Below, in pieces: positions 23,132-32,595 of a stretch of DNA of 40,848 nt. The position numbers and the translations under genes are program-made. The notes beneath the pieces are model-generated. The model did no database searches. It had not been told where the DNA came from and saw nothing but the letters and a program-made list of their open reading frames with translations. How positions within the stretch are numbered: position 1 is the first letter of the stretch; every line of letters begins with the position of its first letter. Where the stretch lies: NCBI GenBank assembly GCA_002380945.1, contig DFWO01000161.1, forward strand, positions 1 to 40,848, in the 5' to 3' direction. The stretch is from Methylococcaceae bacterium UBA4132. Its GTDB lineage: Bacteria; Pseudomonadota; Gammaproteobacteria; Methylococcales; Methylomonadaceae.

Positions 23132-24841
23132 ATGGCTATTGTACAAAAAGATTTTCAAGTTAGCGGCATCATGAATTTCCTTATTCAAAACAAATTGTTG
23201 ACGGAAAATGAGGCTAAAATTCATGATCAAGAAGCGAGAAAACATAAAATTTCCTCCCTGTCCTATCTTGTCACACATAAAATAATTGATAGCAAAGCAG
23301 TTGCAGAAAAAATTTCCATGCAGTTTGGCTTGCCTTTGTTTGATCTGGATGCCATTGATTGTCGTAGTCTGCCTACGTCACGAATCAGCGAAAAACTGAT
23401 TCGCCAACATAATGCTCTACCATTACTTGTGAGAGGTAGATCGTTGTTTATTGCTTTATCTGATCCAACCAATTCTCAGGCATTGGACGATATTAAATTC
23501 CATAGCTTATTGAATCCAAAAGTGGTTTTGGTTGAGGAAAACAAACTAGCCAAAGCCATTGAAATTGGGTTAGAAGAACCAGAAAACTCCATTAGTGGAA
23601 TGCTTACTGATGAGGATATGGATAATTTGGTTATTGGCGGCGATGAAGAAGCTAAAGTCGATATTAATGCAGAAGTTGATGAGGCTCCTATAGTTCGTTT
23701 TGTAAATAAAATACTATTAGACGCAATTAAAAAAGGGGTATCAGATATACATCTTGAGCCTTATGAAAAGACCTTTCGTATTCGTTATCGCTCAGACGGT
23801 ATGCTCCATACTATTGCTAGTCCTCCTCCTGGCATAGCTAACCGCATTGTGTCTCGAATTAAAGTTATGTCCAAAATGGACATTGCTGAACGCCGTGTTC
23901 CTCAAGACGGTCGTATTAAAATGATTTTATCCAAAAATCGAGCGGTTGATTTTCGAGTAAACACCTGTCCTACGTTATTTGGTGAAAAAGTCGTATTGCG
24001 TATTTTGGATCCGACTAACGCCCAATTAGGCGTTGAAAAACTGGGTTTTGAGCCAATTCAGCAAGAACTGTTTCTTGAAGCGATTAATCGACCTTATGGT
24101 TTGGTGTTAGTTACAGGACCTACAGGTAGTGGTAAAACCGTAACGCTATACACAGGATTAAACATTCTCAATACTGTAGATGTTAATATTTCCACAGCTG
24201 AAGACCCCGTCGAAATTACTGTAGAAGGTATTAATCAAGTCAATATGAATCCTAAAGCAGGCTTGACCTTTGCTACTGCCTTGCGTGCCTTTTTACGGCA
24301 AGACCCTGATGTCATCATGGTGGGTGAAATTAGAGATTTAGAAACCGCTGAGATTGCAGTAAAAGCTGCACAAACAGGTCACATGGTATTATCTACTTTG
24401 CATACCAATGATGCTCCACAGACTTTAAACCGATTACTACAAATGGGTATTCCTGCGTTTAACGTAGTATCTGCGGTCAATTTAATTATGGCGCAGCGTT
24501 TAGGACGAAGACTTTGTGTTCATTGTAAAAAGGAAGTTATCTTCCCCGATAAAATTCTTTTGGACGCAGGTTTTAAAGAAGATGAGTTAAAAGATTTACA
24601 CATATATAGTCCTGTCGGTTGTGACCAATGTACTAATGGCTATAAAGGTCGGGTTGGTATCTATCAAGTCATGAAAATGACAGAAAAATTGCGCGAGCTT
24701 ATTTTAAATGGTGCTAATGCGATGGAAATAGGTGCCTGTGCTTTATCCGAAGGTTTTAATGATTTACGACGGTCAGGACTTAACAAAGTGCGTATGGGCT
24801 TGACTAGCTTAGAAGAAATTGACCGTATAACTAAGGAGTAA
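23132..24841 (+). CDS. pilB: Type IV pilus extension ATPase PilB
   Basis: The 569-residue protein is the standard length. The N-terminal GspE_N domain (about 10-150) precedes the ATPase: Walker A GPTGSGKT at about 328-336, Asp box and Walker B around MVGEIRDLETAEIAV, and the His box GHMVLSTLHTND. A CVHCKK/CDQC zinc-binding cysteine tetrad lies at about 460-500, as in PilB and GspE. It is the cytoplasmic motor that powers pilin assembly. It is followed two bases later by pilC. No retraction ATPase (pilT) or pilin gene occurs in this window. Confidence 0.96.
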   Translation: MAIVQKDFQVSGIMNFLIQNKLLTENEAKIHDQEARKHKISSLSYLVTHKIIDSKAVAEKISMQFGLPLFDLDAIDCRSLPTSRISEKLIRQHNALPLLVRGRSLFIALSDPTNSQALDDIKFHSLLNPKVVLVEENKLAKAIEIGLEEPENSISGMLTDEDMDNLVIGGDEEAKVDINAEVDEAPIVRFVNKILLDAIKKGVSDIHLEPYEKTFRIRYRSDGMLHTIASPPPGIANRIVSRIKVMSKMDIAERRVPQDGRIKMILSKNRAVDFRVNTCPTLFGEKVVLRILDPTNAQLGVEKLGFEPIQQELFLEAINRPYGLVLVTGPTGSGKTVTLYTGLNILNTVDVNISTAEDPVEITVEGINQVNMNPKAGLTFATALRAFLRQDPDVIMVGEIRDLETAEIAVKAAQTGHMVLSTLHTNDAPQTLNRLLQMGIPAFNVVSAVNLIMAQRLGRRLCVHCKKEVIFPDKILLDAGFKEDELKDLHIYSPVGCDQCTNGYKGRVGIYQVMKMTEKLRELILNGANAMEIGACALSEGFNDLRRSGLNKVRMGLTSLEEIDRITKE

Positions 24842-24843
24842 TC

Positions 24844-26070
24844 ATGGCTGAACAAATTGAACAAATTGACTTTATCTGGCAAGGTGTTGATAAAAACAAT
24901 AAACCCATCAAAGGGGAAATTGCTGCAAAAAATGATATGGTTGCAAAAGGTGAATTAAGAAAAATGGGGTATCGGATTACCAAAATTAAGGAAAAACCCA
25001 AGGAATTTCATTTATTCGGTCCTAAAACACAAGCAATCACATCAGGCGATATTGCTATTTTTGCCAGACAGCTTGCCACTATGTTGCAAGCAGGGGTGGC
25101 ATTGGTCCAATCTTTTGATATTATCGGTAAGGGGCATGAAAACTTAAGTATGCGTGATTTAATATTGGGTATAAAAGCGGATATTGAAACAGGTGATACC
25201 CTCGCTGAATCATTAAGAAAAAGACCCATCTATTTTGATGAGTTATTTTGCAATTTAGTGGAAGCAGGTGAAAAAGCGGGGATATTAGAAGGTTTGCTAG
25301 GAAAAATAGCGACCTACAAAGAAAAAACCGAGTCAATGAAGAAGAAGATCAAAAAAGCATTGACTTACCCTATTGCGGTATTGGTTGTCGCCTTTGTAGT
25401 AACTACGATTTTATTGGTTTTTGTTGTGCCTGTCTTTGCCGAGCTGTTCGCTGGTTTTGGTGCAGATTTACCTGCTTTTACGGTCATGGTCATTCATATG
25501 TCGGAATGGATGCAGAGAAATTGGTATATTGTTATTGGTATTATTGTCGTGTTTATTAAAACCTTCGACTATTTCAAAAAACGTTCTCCTGCATTTAACC
25601 ACTTCTTGGACAGAACGCTACTTAAATTGCCTATTGTTGGTATCATTTTAAACAAATCAGCCATTGCTCGTTTTGCCAGAACCCTGTCAACTATGTCTGC
25701 CGCAGGTGTACCGTTAGTTGAAGCATTGGAATCGGTTGCAGGTGCGTGCGGTAATATTATTTATGCCGAAGCGGTCATGAAAATGCGTGAAGAAGTATCA
25801 ATGGGACAACGATTACAAACAGCAATGGCACAGATCGGTCTATTTCCGTACATGGTGCAACAAATGATTGCTATCGGTGAAGAAGCAGGCTCTATGGATG
25901 CTATGTTAGCTAAAGTAGCTGATTTTTATGATGAAGAAGTGGACAATCTAGTTGATAATCTTAGCAGCTTAATGGAACCCATCATTATGGTGGTATTAGG
26001 TATTTTGGTCGGCGGTTTGATTGTGGCTATGTATCTACCTATCTTCAAATTGGGATCGGCGGTTGGCTAA
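24844..26070 (+). CDS. pilC: Type IV pilus platform protein PilC
   Basis: The 408-residue protein has two T2SSF domains (about 70-195 and 275-395), the first with RQLATMLQAGVALVQSFDII and the second with RTLSTMSAAGVPLVEALESVAG. Three membrane segments lie at about 172-200, 220-245 and 375-400. It is the inner-membrane platform on which PilB acts. Start ATG at 24844 has GGAG upstream within the pilB end (AAGGAGTAATCATG). Translation is likely coupled to pilB. Confidence 0.96.
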   Translation: MAEQIEQIDFIWQGVDKNNKPIKGEIAAKNDMVAKGELRKMGYRITKIKEKPKEFHLFGPKTQAITSGDIAIFARQLATMLQAGVALVQSFDIIGKGHENLSMRDLILGIKADIETGDTLAESLRKRPIYFDELFCNLVEAGEKAGILEGLLGKIATYKEKTESMKKKIKKALTYPIAVLVVAFVVTTILLVFVVPVFAELFAGFGADLPAFTVMVIHMSEWMQRNWYIVIGIIVVFIKTFDYFKKRSPAFNHFLDRTLLKLPIVGIILNKSAIARFARTLSTMSAAGVPLVEALESVAGACGNIIYAEAVMKMREEVSMGQRLQTAMAQIGLFPYMVQQMIAIGEEAGSMDAMLAKVADFYDEEVDNLVDNLSSLMEPIIMVVLGILVGGLIVAMYLPIFKLGSAVG

Positions 26071-26916
26071 ATGACAACACTTTTATTTACTGCGCTAGTT
26101 GGCATTATTGGTTTATTAGTGGGTAGCTTTCTCAATGTCGTTATCTATCGGCTACCCATTATGTTACAACGCAGTTGGCGTAAAGAGTGCATAGATTATT
26201 TGCAGATGGAAGCCGAACAGGAAAGCGAGCCTTTCAATCTTTCTTTGCCTTTATCCCGTTGCCCTAAGTGTCAATCACCTATCAAGCCTTATCAAAATAT
26301 TCCTGTTATCAGTTACGTTTTTTTAAAAGGGCAATGTGCCAATTGTAAAAATCCCATTAGCATACGTTATCCGCTGATAGAAGCCTTTACTGCTATTACG
26401 TCTGTATTGGTTGCTTGGCAGTTTGGTTATACACCTCAAGCAGCGTTTGCTTTAATATTGACGTGGTGTTTAATTGCCCTGAGTTTTATCGACATCGACC
26501 ACCAATTATTACCCGATAACATTACCTTGCCACTGCTTTGGTTGGGCTTATTGTTAAGTTTATTTGGTGTGTACACGGATGCTCATACCAGCATTATCGG
26601 TGCAATTGCAGGATATATGGTGTTATGGTTAGTTTATCAGGGCTTTAAACTAGCGACAGGTAAAGAGGGCATGGGCTATGGTGATTTTAAATTACTGGCG
26701 GTATTTGGTGCGTGGTTAGGTTGGCAAACTTTGCCAATGATTATTTTATTATCATCATTAGTGGGAGCTATCATTGGTATCACGATGATTATTTTTGCTA
26801 AACGTGACCACAACACGCCGATTCCTTTTGGTCCTTATTTAGCGGCGGCAGGTTGGCTAGCTTTATTGTGGGGTAATGATATTAATCGCCTGTATTTAAC
26901 CTTGGTAGGTTTATAA
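26071..26916 (+). CDS. pilD: Prepilin peptidase / N-methyltransferase PilD
   Basis: The 281-residue protein starts immediately after the pilC stop. Residues 65-95 carry the zinc cysteines CPKCQ...CANCKNPISIRYP. The two catalytic Asp of the aspartic prepilin peptidase family are in SFIDIDHQLLPD and GYGDFKLLA. About eight membrane segments are visible. It removes the leader of type IV pilins and pseudopilins and methylates the new N-terminus. It is the last pil gene of the run. Confidence 0.95.
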   Translation: MTTLLFTALVGIIGLLVGSFLNVVIYRLPIMLQRSWRKECIDYLQMEAEQESEPFNLSLPLSRCPKCQSPIKPYQNIPVISYVFLKGQCANCKNPISIRYPLIEAFTAITSVLVAWQFGYTPQAAFALILTWCLIALSFIDIDHQLLPDNITLPLLWLGLLLSLFGVYTDAHTSIIGAIAGYMVLWLVYQGFKLATGKEGMGYGDFKLLAVFGAWLGWQTLPMIILLSSLVGAIIGITMIIFAKRDHNTPIPFGPYLAAAGWLALLWGNDINRLYLTLVGL

Positions 26917-26920
26917 GGGC

Positions 26921-27517
26921 GTGTTAAAAATAGGATTAACGGGTGGCATTGGCTGTGGAAAAAGCACAGTAACGACTATTTTTAAACAACTTAATGCGCC
27001 TGTTATTGATGCCGATGACATAGCTCATCAACTGGTGGGTGTTGGACAGCCTGCATTGCTGTTAATCCAGCAAACATTTGGTAATCATAGCCTAAATACA
27101 GATGGCTCGTTAAATAGACGTTATATTCGTGAGCTTGTGTTTAGCCACCCTGAGCAGAAACAAACACTCGAAGCGATTATTCATCCTTTAGTTTATCAAA
27201 CCATACAAGCACGATTAGTATTATTGACCTCGCCTTACTGCCTACTCAGTATTCCCTTATTATTTGAAACCAATAAAGCCGATTTTGTCGATAGAGTATT
27301 AGTGGTTGATTGTCCTGTAGCCACACAAATCGAACGAGTACAAAAACGCGATCATTTATCGACCGAACGCGTACAATCTATTATTGATAGTCAGGTATCC
27401 CGCGCTTTTAGAATAGCACACGCGCAGGATGTTATTGATAACACCCAAAGCACGACTGAACTTGCACAGCAAGTTGAAAAACTGCACAATCTATACCTTT
27501 CATTAAGCTCTTACTAG
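26921..27517 (+). CDS. coaE: Dephospho-CoA kinase
   Basis: The 198-residue protein starts at GTG 26921, with AAGGG close upstream. The N-terminal P-loop is GLTGGIGCGKST and the CoA-binding region follows (DADDIAHQLVG). VDCPVATQIERVQKRD is the family lid and base-binding motif. It catalyses the last step of coenzyme A synthesis. The pilD-coaE-zapD-yacG order is widely conserved in gammaproteobacteria. Confidence 0.95.
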   Translation: MLKIGLTGGIGCGKSTVTTIFKQLNAPVIDADDIAHQLVGVGQPALLLIQQTFGNHSLNTDGSLNRRYIRELVFSHPEQKQTLEAIIHPLVYQTIQARLVLLTSPYCLLSIPLLFETNKADFVDRVLVVDCPVATQIERVQKRDHLSTERVQSIIDSQVSRAFRIAHAQDVIDNTQSTTELAQQVEKLHNLYLSLSSY

Positions 27518-27518
27518 G

Positions 27519-28283
27519 ATGAACTCGTCTGTGAACACCACCATTACTTATGAATTTCCACTCAATGAACGAATTCGTGTTTTCATAAGGCTAGAACAGT
27601 TATTTCAACAGTTTGCCCATTTTTCAGCAGGGGCAACAGCCATTGATAAACGCGCAGCACTGAGCGTATTGCTGGATATTATTATGATTTTCAAACGTAA
27701 CGACTTGAAATCAGAAGTATTGAAAGAACTGGATAGAGGTTCAAAAATTTTAACGAACACCATGAATGAAAAAAACACCGCTGTTTTGCATGAACTAACG
27801 CTAATGAGTAAAAAACTGTATGCCGTTAAAGGAAAAATCGGCGCACAGGTGATGCAAAGCGACTTATTTCAAAGCATTGCCCAGCGTAGCACTATTCCAG
27901 GTGGAACGTGTTCGTTTGATTTACCCGAATATCATTATTGGCTAGAACAAGATGAAGATATACGGTTAAAAAATCTGCAACAATGGAGTAATCCATTTGA
28001 TGATATTCGCATTGCTATTGATTTCATTCTTAACCTAATCCGCAATAGTAACTCTTACAGTCAAGAAGTTGCGCCCGCAGGGTTTTTTCAAATCGCATTA
28101 GATAAAGATAAGTCCTACCAAATGCTTAGAGTTGCTGTAGACAAATCTATTCATTGTTTTGCTGAGATTAGTGGCGGCAAACACCGTTGTTCGGTCAGAT
28201 TTATGATGCCGTCTGTCGATGATACACGCCCTACACAAAGTACTGACGATATTCCTTTTACCCTGACTTGTTGCTTATTCTAA
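27519..28283 (+). CDS. zapD: Cell division protein ZapD
   Basis: The 254-residue protein of the DUF1342 family has the typical start TYEFPLNERIRVFIRLEQLF and FDLPEYHYWL in the middle. ZapD crosslinks FtsZ filaments at the division ring. The ATG lies one base after the coaE stop (TAG-G-ATG). An in-frame GTG at 27531 is a possible alternative. The C-terminus overlaps the next gene by one base. Confidence 0.93.
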   Translation: MNSSVNTTITYEFPLNERIRVFIRLEQLFQQFAHFSAGATAIDKRAALSVLLDIIMIFKRNDLKSEVLKELDRGSKILTNTMNEKNTAVLHELTLMSKKLYAVKGKIGAQVMQSDLFQSIAQRSTIPGGTCSFDLPEYHYWLEQDEDIRLKNLQQWSNPFDDIRIAIDFILNLIRNSNSYSQEVAPAGFFQIALDKDKSYQMLRVAVDKSIHCFAEISGGKHRCSVRFMMPSVDDTRPTQSTDDIPFTLTCCLF

Positions 28284-28480
28284 TGACATCTTCATTAACG
28301 GTAAAATGCCCCACTTGCCAACGTGCCGTGCCGTGGATAGCTGAACAACTGTTTAAACCGTTCTGTAGTGAACGCTGTCGCCTGATTGATTTAGGCGAGT
28401 GGGTGATGGAAGAAAAGCGTATTGCAGGTGAATCATTATTGCCAGAGGGTGATAATGATGAAAGTATCTTTTTTCAATAA
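28283..28480 (+). CDS. yacG: DNA gyrase inhibitor YacG
   Basis: The 65-residue zinc protein has CPTCQRAVPW and FCSERCRLIDLGEW, giving the four Zn-binding Cys (CxxC and CxxxC). The start ATG overlaps the zapD stop (TAATG). An in-frame TTG upstream is not needed. YacG binds GyrB and inhibits DNA gyrase in E. coli. Genome context and length are standard. Confidence 0.93.
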   Translation: MTSSLTVKCPTCQRAVPWIAEQLFKPFCSERCRLIDLGEWVMEEKRIAGESLLPEGDNDESIFFQ

Positions 28481-28490
28481 CCCTCTCCAT

Positions 28491-28516
28491 TAGACGTTGC
28501 AATGCAACGTTTCTAC
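28491..28516. repeat. Palindromic repeat (ACGTTGCA family) before ccmG
   Basis: ACGTTGCA-A-TGCAACGT is a perfect 8-bp arm palindrome with one central base, within TAG-A...T-TTCTA flanks. It resembles a short repeat family I recall from other bacterial genomes. Only one copy is seen here. It lies between yacG and ccmG, 12 bases before the ccmG ATG, so it could block the ribosome-binding site. Confidence 0.65.
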
Positions 28517-28527
28517 GTTTATTAACT

Positions 28528-29061
28528 ATGCTCAAATTTATCCTACCTTTAGTTTTATTTATTGTACTGGCAGTGTTTCTGGCACTGGGTTTAAACCTTA
28601 ATCCGCACGATATTCCATCTCCCTTTATTAACAAACCCGCGCCTGTATTTTCCGCGCCTAAATTGACGGCACCTACAGAAAAACTATCCACCAGCGATTT
28701 AAAAGGCAAAGTGTGGTTGTTTAATGTCTGGGCTTCGTGGTGTGTATCGTGTCGCGCTGAACATCCTGTACTGAATGAATTAGCTAAACAAAAAGCAGTG
28801 ATGATCATCGGCTTAAATTATAAAGACGAACCCGATGCGGCGAAACAATGGCTGGATACTTTAGGTAATCCCTATAACGTTAGCATTATGGATGCCGATG
28901 GACGTATCGGTATTGATTGGGGTGTTTATGGTGTACCTGAAACCTTTGTAGTGGATAAAAAAGGTGTGATTCGTTTGAAATACACAGGTCCTGTCACACC
29001 TGAGGCGATACAACAAACCTTATTACCACTGATTAATCAATTACAAGCAGAACAGCCATGA
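28528..29061 (+). CDS. ccmG: Cytochrome c maturation thioredoxin CcmG/DsbE
   Basis: The 177-residue protein has an N-terminal membrane anchor (about 2-25) and a periplasmic thioredoxin domain with the active site NVWASWCVSCRAEHP and the cis-Pro region GVYGVPETFVVD. It reduces apocytochrome c heme-binding cysteines for heme attachment. It is the first of three ccm genes here (ccmG-ccmH-ccmI). The A-F genes of the usual cluster are not in this window. Confidence 0.93.
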   Translation: MLKFILPLVLFIVLAVFLALGLNLNPHDIPSPFINKPAPVFSAPKLTAPTEKLSTSDLKGKVWLFNVWASWCVSCRAEHPVLNELAKQKAVMIIGLNYKDEPDAAKQWLDTLGNPYNVSIMDADGRIGIDWGVYGVPETFVVDKKGVIRLKYTGPVTPEAIQQTLLPLINQLQAEQP

Positions 29062-29528
29062 AAATTGTAATGCTCTTGTTATTACTGTTATCGCCGATAG
29101 CGAATGCAGTCGATGCTTATCAATTTAATAATCCAGAACAACAAGCCGCCTATCAAAGCTTAGTCTCTGAACTGCGTTGCTTAGTGTGTCAAAATCAACC
29201 TATTGGTGATTCCAATGCTGAACTGGCGGCTGATTTACGTCGTCAAGTGTATGAAATGTTGCAACAAGGTAAAAGTAAAGCCGATATACAACAATTCATG
29301 ACCGAACGTTATGGTGATTTTGTGTTATACAACCCACCATTTAAAGCAAAAACAGGTTTGCTGTGGTTAGGTCCTGTGGTTTTTTTAGTAGTCGGTTTGA
29401 TAGCAGTGTTTTTATTTACCCGCCGTAAAAAAACCGTTCCGCCTAGTGATAGCGTAAGCGAAAATACAGAAAAATTGGCGGCGGTACGTCGTTTATTGAC
29501 CGATAAAGACACGGAGAATTTATCTTGA
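29058..29528 (+). CDS. ccmH: Cytochrome c maturation protein CcmH (reductase part)
   Basis: The 156-residue protein has a Sec signal peptide ending at NAVDA and the signature LRCLVCQNQ with the two redox Cys (residues about 41 and 44). A C-terminal membrane segment follows (LLWLGPVVFLVVGLIAVFLF). It overlaps ccmG by 4 bases (ATGA). It handles apocytochrome thiols together with CcmG and CcmI. This is the short, separate form of the CcmH protein. Confidence 0.94.
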   Translation: MKIVMLLLLLLSPIANAVDAYQFNNPEQQAAYQSLVSELRCLVCQNQPIGDSNAELAADLRRQVYEMLQQGKSKADIQQFMTERYGDFVLYNPPFKAKTGLLWLGPVVFLVVGLIAVFLFTRRKKTVPPSDSVSENTEKLAAVRRLLTDKDTENLS

Positions 29529-30760
29529 ATCTACTCTTTTTGCTGATTGCTGCCTGTTTGGTGTTATTGGCATTTTTATTTATTTTGCCACCTCTGTGGC
29601 GACAACGTGCTGTTGCACCCGCCGCTATGGATGAACGCAATATTGCCATTGCTAAACATCGGCTAACTGAATTAACTGAACAATTACAAGCCAATGCCTT
29701 GAACCAAGCACAATACGATGAGCAACGTGCCGAACTGGAACAGGCATTAAGTGATGATCTCGATATAAAAACACAAGTTAATATGGTGACTGCACGCGGT
29801 CAGTGGCTTGCTTACGCGCTGATGTTTGTCATACCTGTATTAGCCGCTAGTTTGTATTGGGGTTTAGGTAACTTTCAAGCGATTAATCCAACACCTGAGA
29901 TGCTGGCAAGCAATGAACCTGCTATGCCTAATCAAGAAGCTATTCGTAAAATGGTCGATGGTTTAGCAAAAAAAATGCAAGCTGATCCTAACAACGCCGA
30001 AGGTTGGTTGATGCTAGGTAAATCGTATAAATACCTAGAGCAATATGCTAAATCTGCCGATGCGTTTGCTCACGCCTATCAATTATTAGGTGATAAACCC
30101 GATGTGATGCTGGCTTATGCAGAGGCGTTATCCTTTGCTAATGATGAACAAGTGTCAGGCAAATCGGCTGATTTAATTTTTAAAGCCTTAGCATTAGCAC
30201 CTAACAATCCTAATGCGTTATGGTTGGCAGGCATGGCAAAAGCGCAAGCGGGTGAATTTGTTGAAGCCAAAAAATTATGGTCAAAGTTAGCCGCTTCTTT
30301 ACCACAAGGCTCTGAAGCTCAGCAAGAGACGCAAGCTTTATTAGCAAAAATAGATAGCAAAATTGCGGAAGCAAAAACTGGCACAGTTAAAGAAACAGCA
30401 ACACCTATTGCTACTGTTGCTATTGATGTGCAAGTCAGTCTCGCGCCTGAATTGCAAAATCAAACCAGTCCAACGGATACCGTATTTATTTATGCACAGG
30501 CGTTATCAGGTCCACAGATGCCGTTAGCCATCGTGCGTAAACAAGTTAGCGATTTGCCGTTAGCTATCAGTTTAACGGATGCGCAGGCAATGACACCTGA
30601 AATGAAATTATCTAAATTTGCAGATGTTAAATTATTAGCGCGTGTTTCCAAATCGGGCAACGCAATGAAACAAACGGGTGATTTAATCGGTGTGCTTGAA
30701 AGTGTCACCGTAGCGGATAAAACCCGTCATACGCTAGTTATTAACAGCGTCGTAAAATAA
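29525..30760 (+). CDS. ccmI: Cytochrome c maturation TPR protein CcmI
   Basis: The 411-residue protein has two membrane segments at about 3-25 and 95-115, and the cytoplasmic loop DERNIAIAKHRLTELTEQLQ between them is typical. TPR repeats follow (about 150-270: EGWLMLGKSYKYLEQYAKSADAFAHAYQL). A C-terminal β domain is at about 300-411. The start is TTG at 29525, overlapping the ccmH stop. GGAG lies 9 bases upstream. The first ATG comes only after TM1, so TTG is preferred. It chaperones apocytochrome c to the heme ligation complex. Confidence 0.9.
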   Translation: MNLLFLLIAACLVLLAFLFILPPLWRQRAVAPAAMDERNIAIAKHRLTELTEQLQANALNQAQYDEQRAELEQALSDDLDIKTQVNMVTARGQWLAYALMFVIPVLAASLYWGLGNFQAINPTPEMLASNEPAMPNQEAIRKMVDGLAKKMQADPNNAEGWLMLGKSYKYLEQYAKSADAFAHAYQLLGDKPDVMLAYAEALSFANDEQVSGKSADLIFKALALAPNNPNALWLAGMAKAQAGEFVEAKKLWSKLAASLPQGSEAQQETQALLAKIDSKIAEAKTGTVKETATPIATVAIDVQVSLAPELQNQTSPTDTVFIYAQALSGPQMPLAIVRKQVSDLPLAISLTDAQAMTPEMKLSKFADVKLLARVSKSGNAMKQTGDLIGVLESVTVADKTRHTLVINSVVK

Positions 30761-30781
30761 ACACAGCCGAGCATAGCCCTA

Positions 30782-32161
30782 ATGGATCAATCCCTACAAT
30801 TCGATTTACCCCTGATTAATCGCTACGATAAAGCAGGACCGCGTTATACCTCGTATCCAACGGCATTAGAATTGCACGATGGATTCACTGAAAATGATTA
30901 CCGCCAGCACATTGCAAAATCCAATGCCGCAGGTGGTCCGTTATCGCTGTATGTGCATATTCCATTTTGCGATACCGTGTGCTTTTATTGTGCGTGTAAC
31001 AAAATCATCACAAAAAATCGCGCCCATGCGCAGCCTTATCTGGATAATTTATGTCAAGAAATTGCCATGCAGGGCGCGTTATTTGATAAAAACCGCGTGG
31101 TTAATCAACTGCATTGGGGCGGTGGTACACCGACATTCTTAGATTACCCGCAGATGCAGCAATTAATGACTGCCACGCGTGAACATTTCACGCTAAAAAA
31201 CGATGACAGTGGCGAATATTCTATTGAAGTTGACCCCAGAGAAACCAATCTGCACACCGTTCAACAATTGCGTAGCCTTGGTTTTAATCGTATCAGCTTA
31301 GGCGTACAAGATTTTGACCACGATGTACAGAAAGCCGTTAATCGTATTCAAAGCGAAGCTCAAACCTTTGCCGTATTAAAAGCGGCACGCGAACAAGGCT
31401 TTCGCTCTACCAATATTGATTTAATCTATGGTTTACCGTTGCAAACCGTAGATTCATTTAACAAAACGCTGGATAAAATTCTACACGTCAGCCCAGATCG
31501 GTTTTCGATTTTTAACTACGCCCATATTCCCAGCCGCTTTAAAACCCAGCGACAAATCAATGATGCGGATTTGCCTAGCCCAGAAGTCAAACTGGCTATT
31601 TTACAAAGCGTAGGACAACGCTTAGCTGAGGCGGGTTATGTTTATATCGGCATGGATCACTTCGCTAAACCCGATGATGAACTAGCTATTGCGCAACGCC
31701 AAGGGCTGTTACACCGTAATTTTCAAGGCTACTCCACGCATTCTGATTGCGATTTAGTGGGCTTAGGTATCACTTCAATAGGGCAGGTGGGTGATGCTTA
31801 TAGTCAAAATGTCAAAGACTTAGAAAGCTACGACCAACTAATTAAACAAGGCAAACTGCCTGTCTTTAAAGGCGTGGATTTGAATGACGATGATAAGTTA
31901 CGCCGCGCAGTGATTATGCAATTAATCTGTCATTTTGAATTACAGTTTGCTGCTATTGAACAAGCCTATGCTATTCGCTTTAGTGATTATTTTGCCGATG
32001 AACTCAACGCCTTAGTACCAATGCAAACCGATGGTTTACTAACGGTCAATAAGGATGGTATTCAAGTATTACCCGCAGGTCGGCTGTTGATACGCAATAT
32101 CTGTATGGTCTTCGACCGCTATCTGGCACAAAAACAGCAACAATTTTCCAGAGTTATCTAA
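30782..32161 (+). CDS. hemN: Oxygen-independent coproporphyrinogen III oxidase HemN
   Basis: The 459-residue radical-SAM enzyme has the [4Fe-4S] motif CDTVCFYCACNK (C-x3-C-x2-C), GGGTPTFL, and the HemN-type ending KDGIQVLPAGRLLIRNICMVFD. It converts coproporphyrinogen III to protoporphyrinogen IX without oxygen. The length is standard for HemN (about 457) and longer than HemW. It probably works in the same heme context as the upstream ccm genes. Confidence 0.95.
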   Translation: MDQSLQFDLPLINRYDKAGPRYTSYPTALELHDGFTENDYRQHIAKSNAAGGPLSLYVHIPFCDTVCFYCACNKIITKNRAHAQPYLDNLCQEIAMQGALFDKNRVVNQLHWGGGTPTFLDYPQMQQLMTATREHFTLKNDDSGEYSIEVDPRETNLHTVQQLRSLGFNRISLGVQDFDHDVQKAVNRIQSEAQTFAVLKAAREQGFRSTNIDLIYGLPLQTVDSFNKTLDKILHVSPDRFSIFNYAHIPSRFKTQRQINDADLPSPEVKLAILQSVGQRLAEAGYVYIGMDHFAKPDDELAIAQRQGLLHRNFQGYSTHSDCDLVGLGITSIGQVGDAYSQNVKDLESYDQLIKQGKLPVFKGVDLNDDDKLRRAVIMQLICHFELQFAAIEQAYAIRFSDYFADELNALVPMQTDGLLTVNKDGIQVLPAGRLLIRNICMVFDRYLAQKQQQFSRVI

Positions 32162-32163
32162 AA

Positions 32164-32222
32164 CTGGAGTCCAATAGCTTTAGCTATTGGACACAAAATA
32201 GCTAAAGCTGTTTTATGCCAGT
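32164..32222. repeat. Framed palindrome between hemN and slyX
   Basis: An ACTGG/CCAGT frame (about 32163-32222) encloses the perfect hairpin GTCCAATAGCT-TT-AGCTATTGGAC (32169-32192). A second imperfect hairpin AAAATAGCT-AA-AGCTGTTTT follows (to about 32215). It shares words with the element at 4867-4920. Confidence 0.75.
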
Positions 32223-32255
32223 ATTTTTGACAATAACTAACATCCGTAAGTATTT

Positions 32256-32465
32256 ATGAACGATGACCGCATTATTGAATTAGAAATAAAAGCTGCCTAT
32301 CAAGAAGACTTATTACAAGCACTCAATAAAATAGTCAGTGGACAACAGCAACAAATACAGCGGTTAGAAGCCACTTGCCAATTACTCAATGACCGTATTA
32401 AAAGCCTCTCTAGTGAAAATAGTAACAACGGTGCAAGTGTTGATGAAGTGCCGCCGCATTATTAG
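32256..32465 (+). CDS. slyX: SlyX family protein
   Basis: The 69-residue coiled-coil protein has heptad-like Leu/Ile from residue 5 to 45 (LEIKAAYQEDLLQALNKIV, QQQQIQRLEATCQLLNDRI) and the family C-terminus DEVPPHY. Length and end motif fit SlyX. Its function is not established. It stands alone between hemN and ileS, flanked by palindromes. Confidence 0.9.
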   Translation: MNDDRIIELEIKAAYQEDLLQALNKIVSGQQQQIQRLEATCQLLNDRIKSLSSENSNNGASVDEVPPHY

Positions 32466-32466
32466 T

Positions 32467-32494
32467 TGGAATCCAAACCTAGGTTTGGATTCCA
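32467..32494. repeat. 28-bp perfect palindrome after slyX
   Basis: TGGAATCCAAACCT is followed directly by its exact reverse complement, with no loop. It begins 2 bases after the slyX stop. The right end continues as CCAGT, like the frames at 32164 and 40709. A role in ending transcription is possible, but there is no T-run. Confidence 0.85.
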
Positions 32495-32595
32495 GTATCG
32501 GCTTAAATTGATAACCGACTACTAACTGATACAATAGCCCCATAGCTTATCAGAGCGCGTGATTTTTAAGAATTGAAACCTGAGATAAAGAGTTT

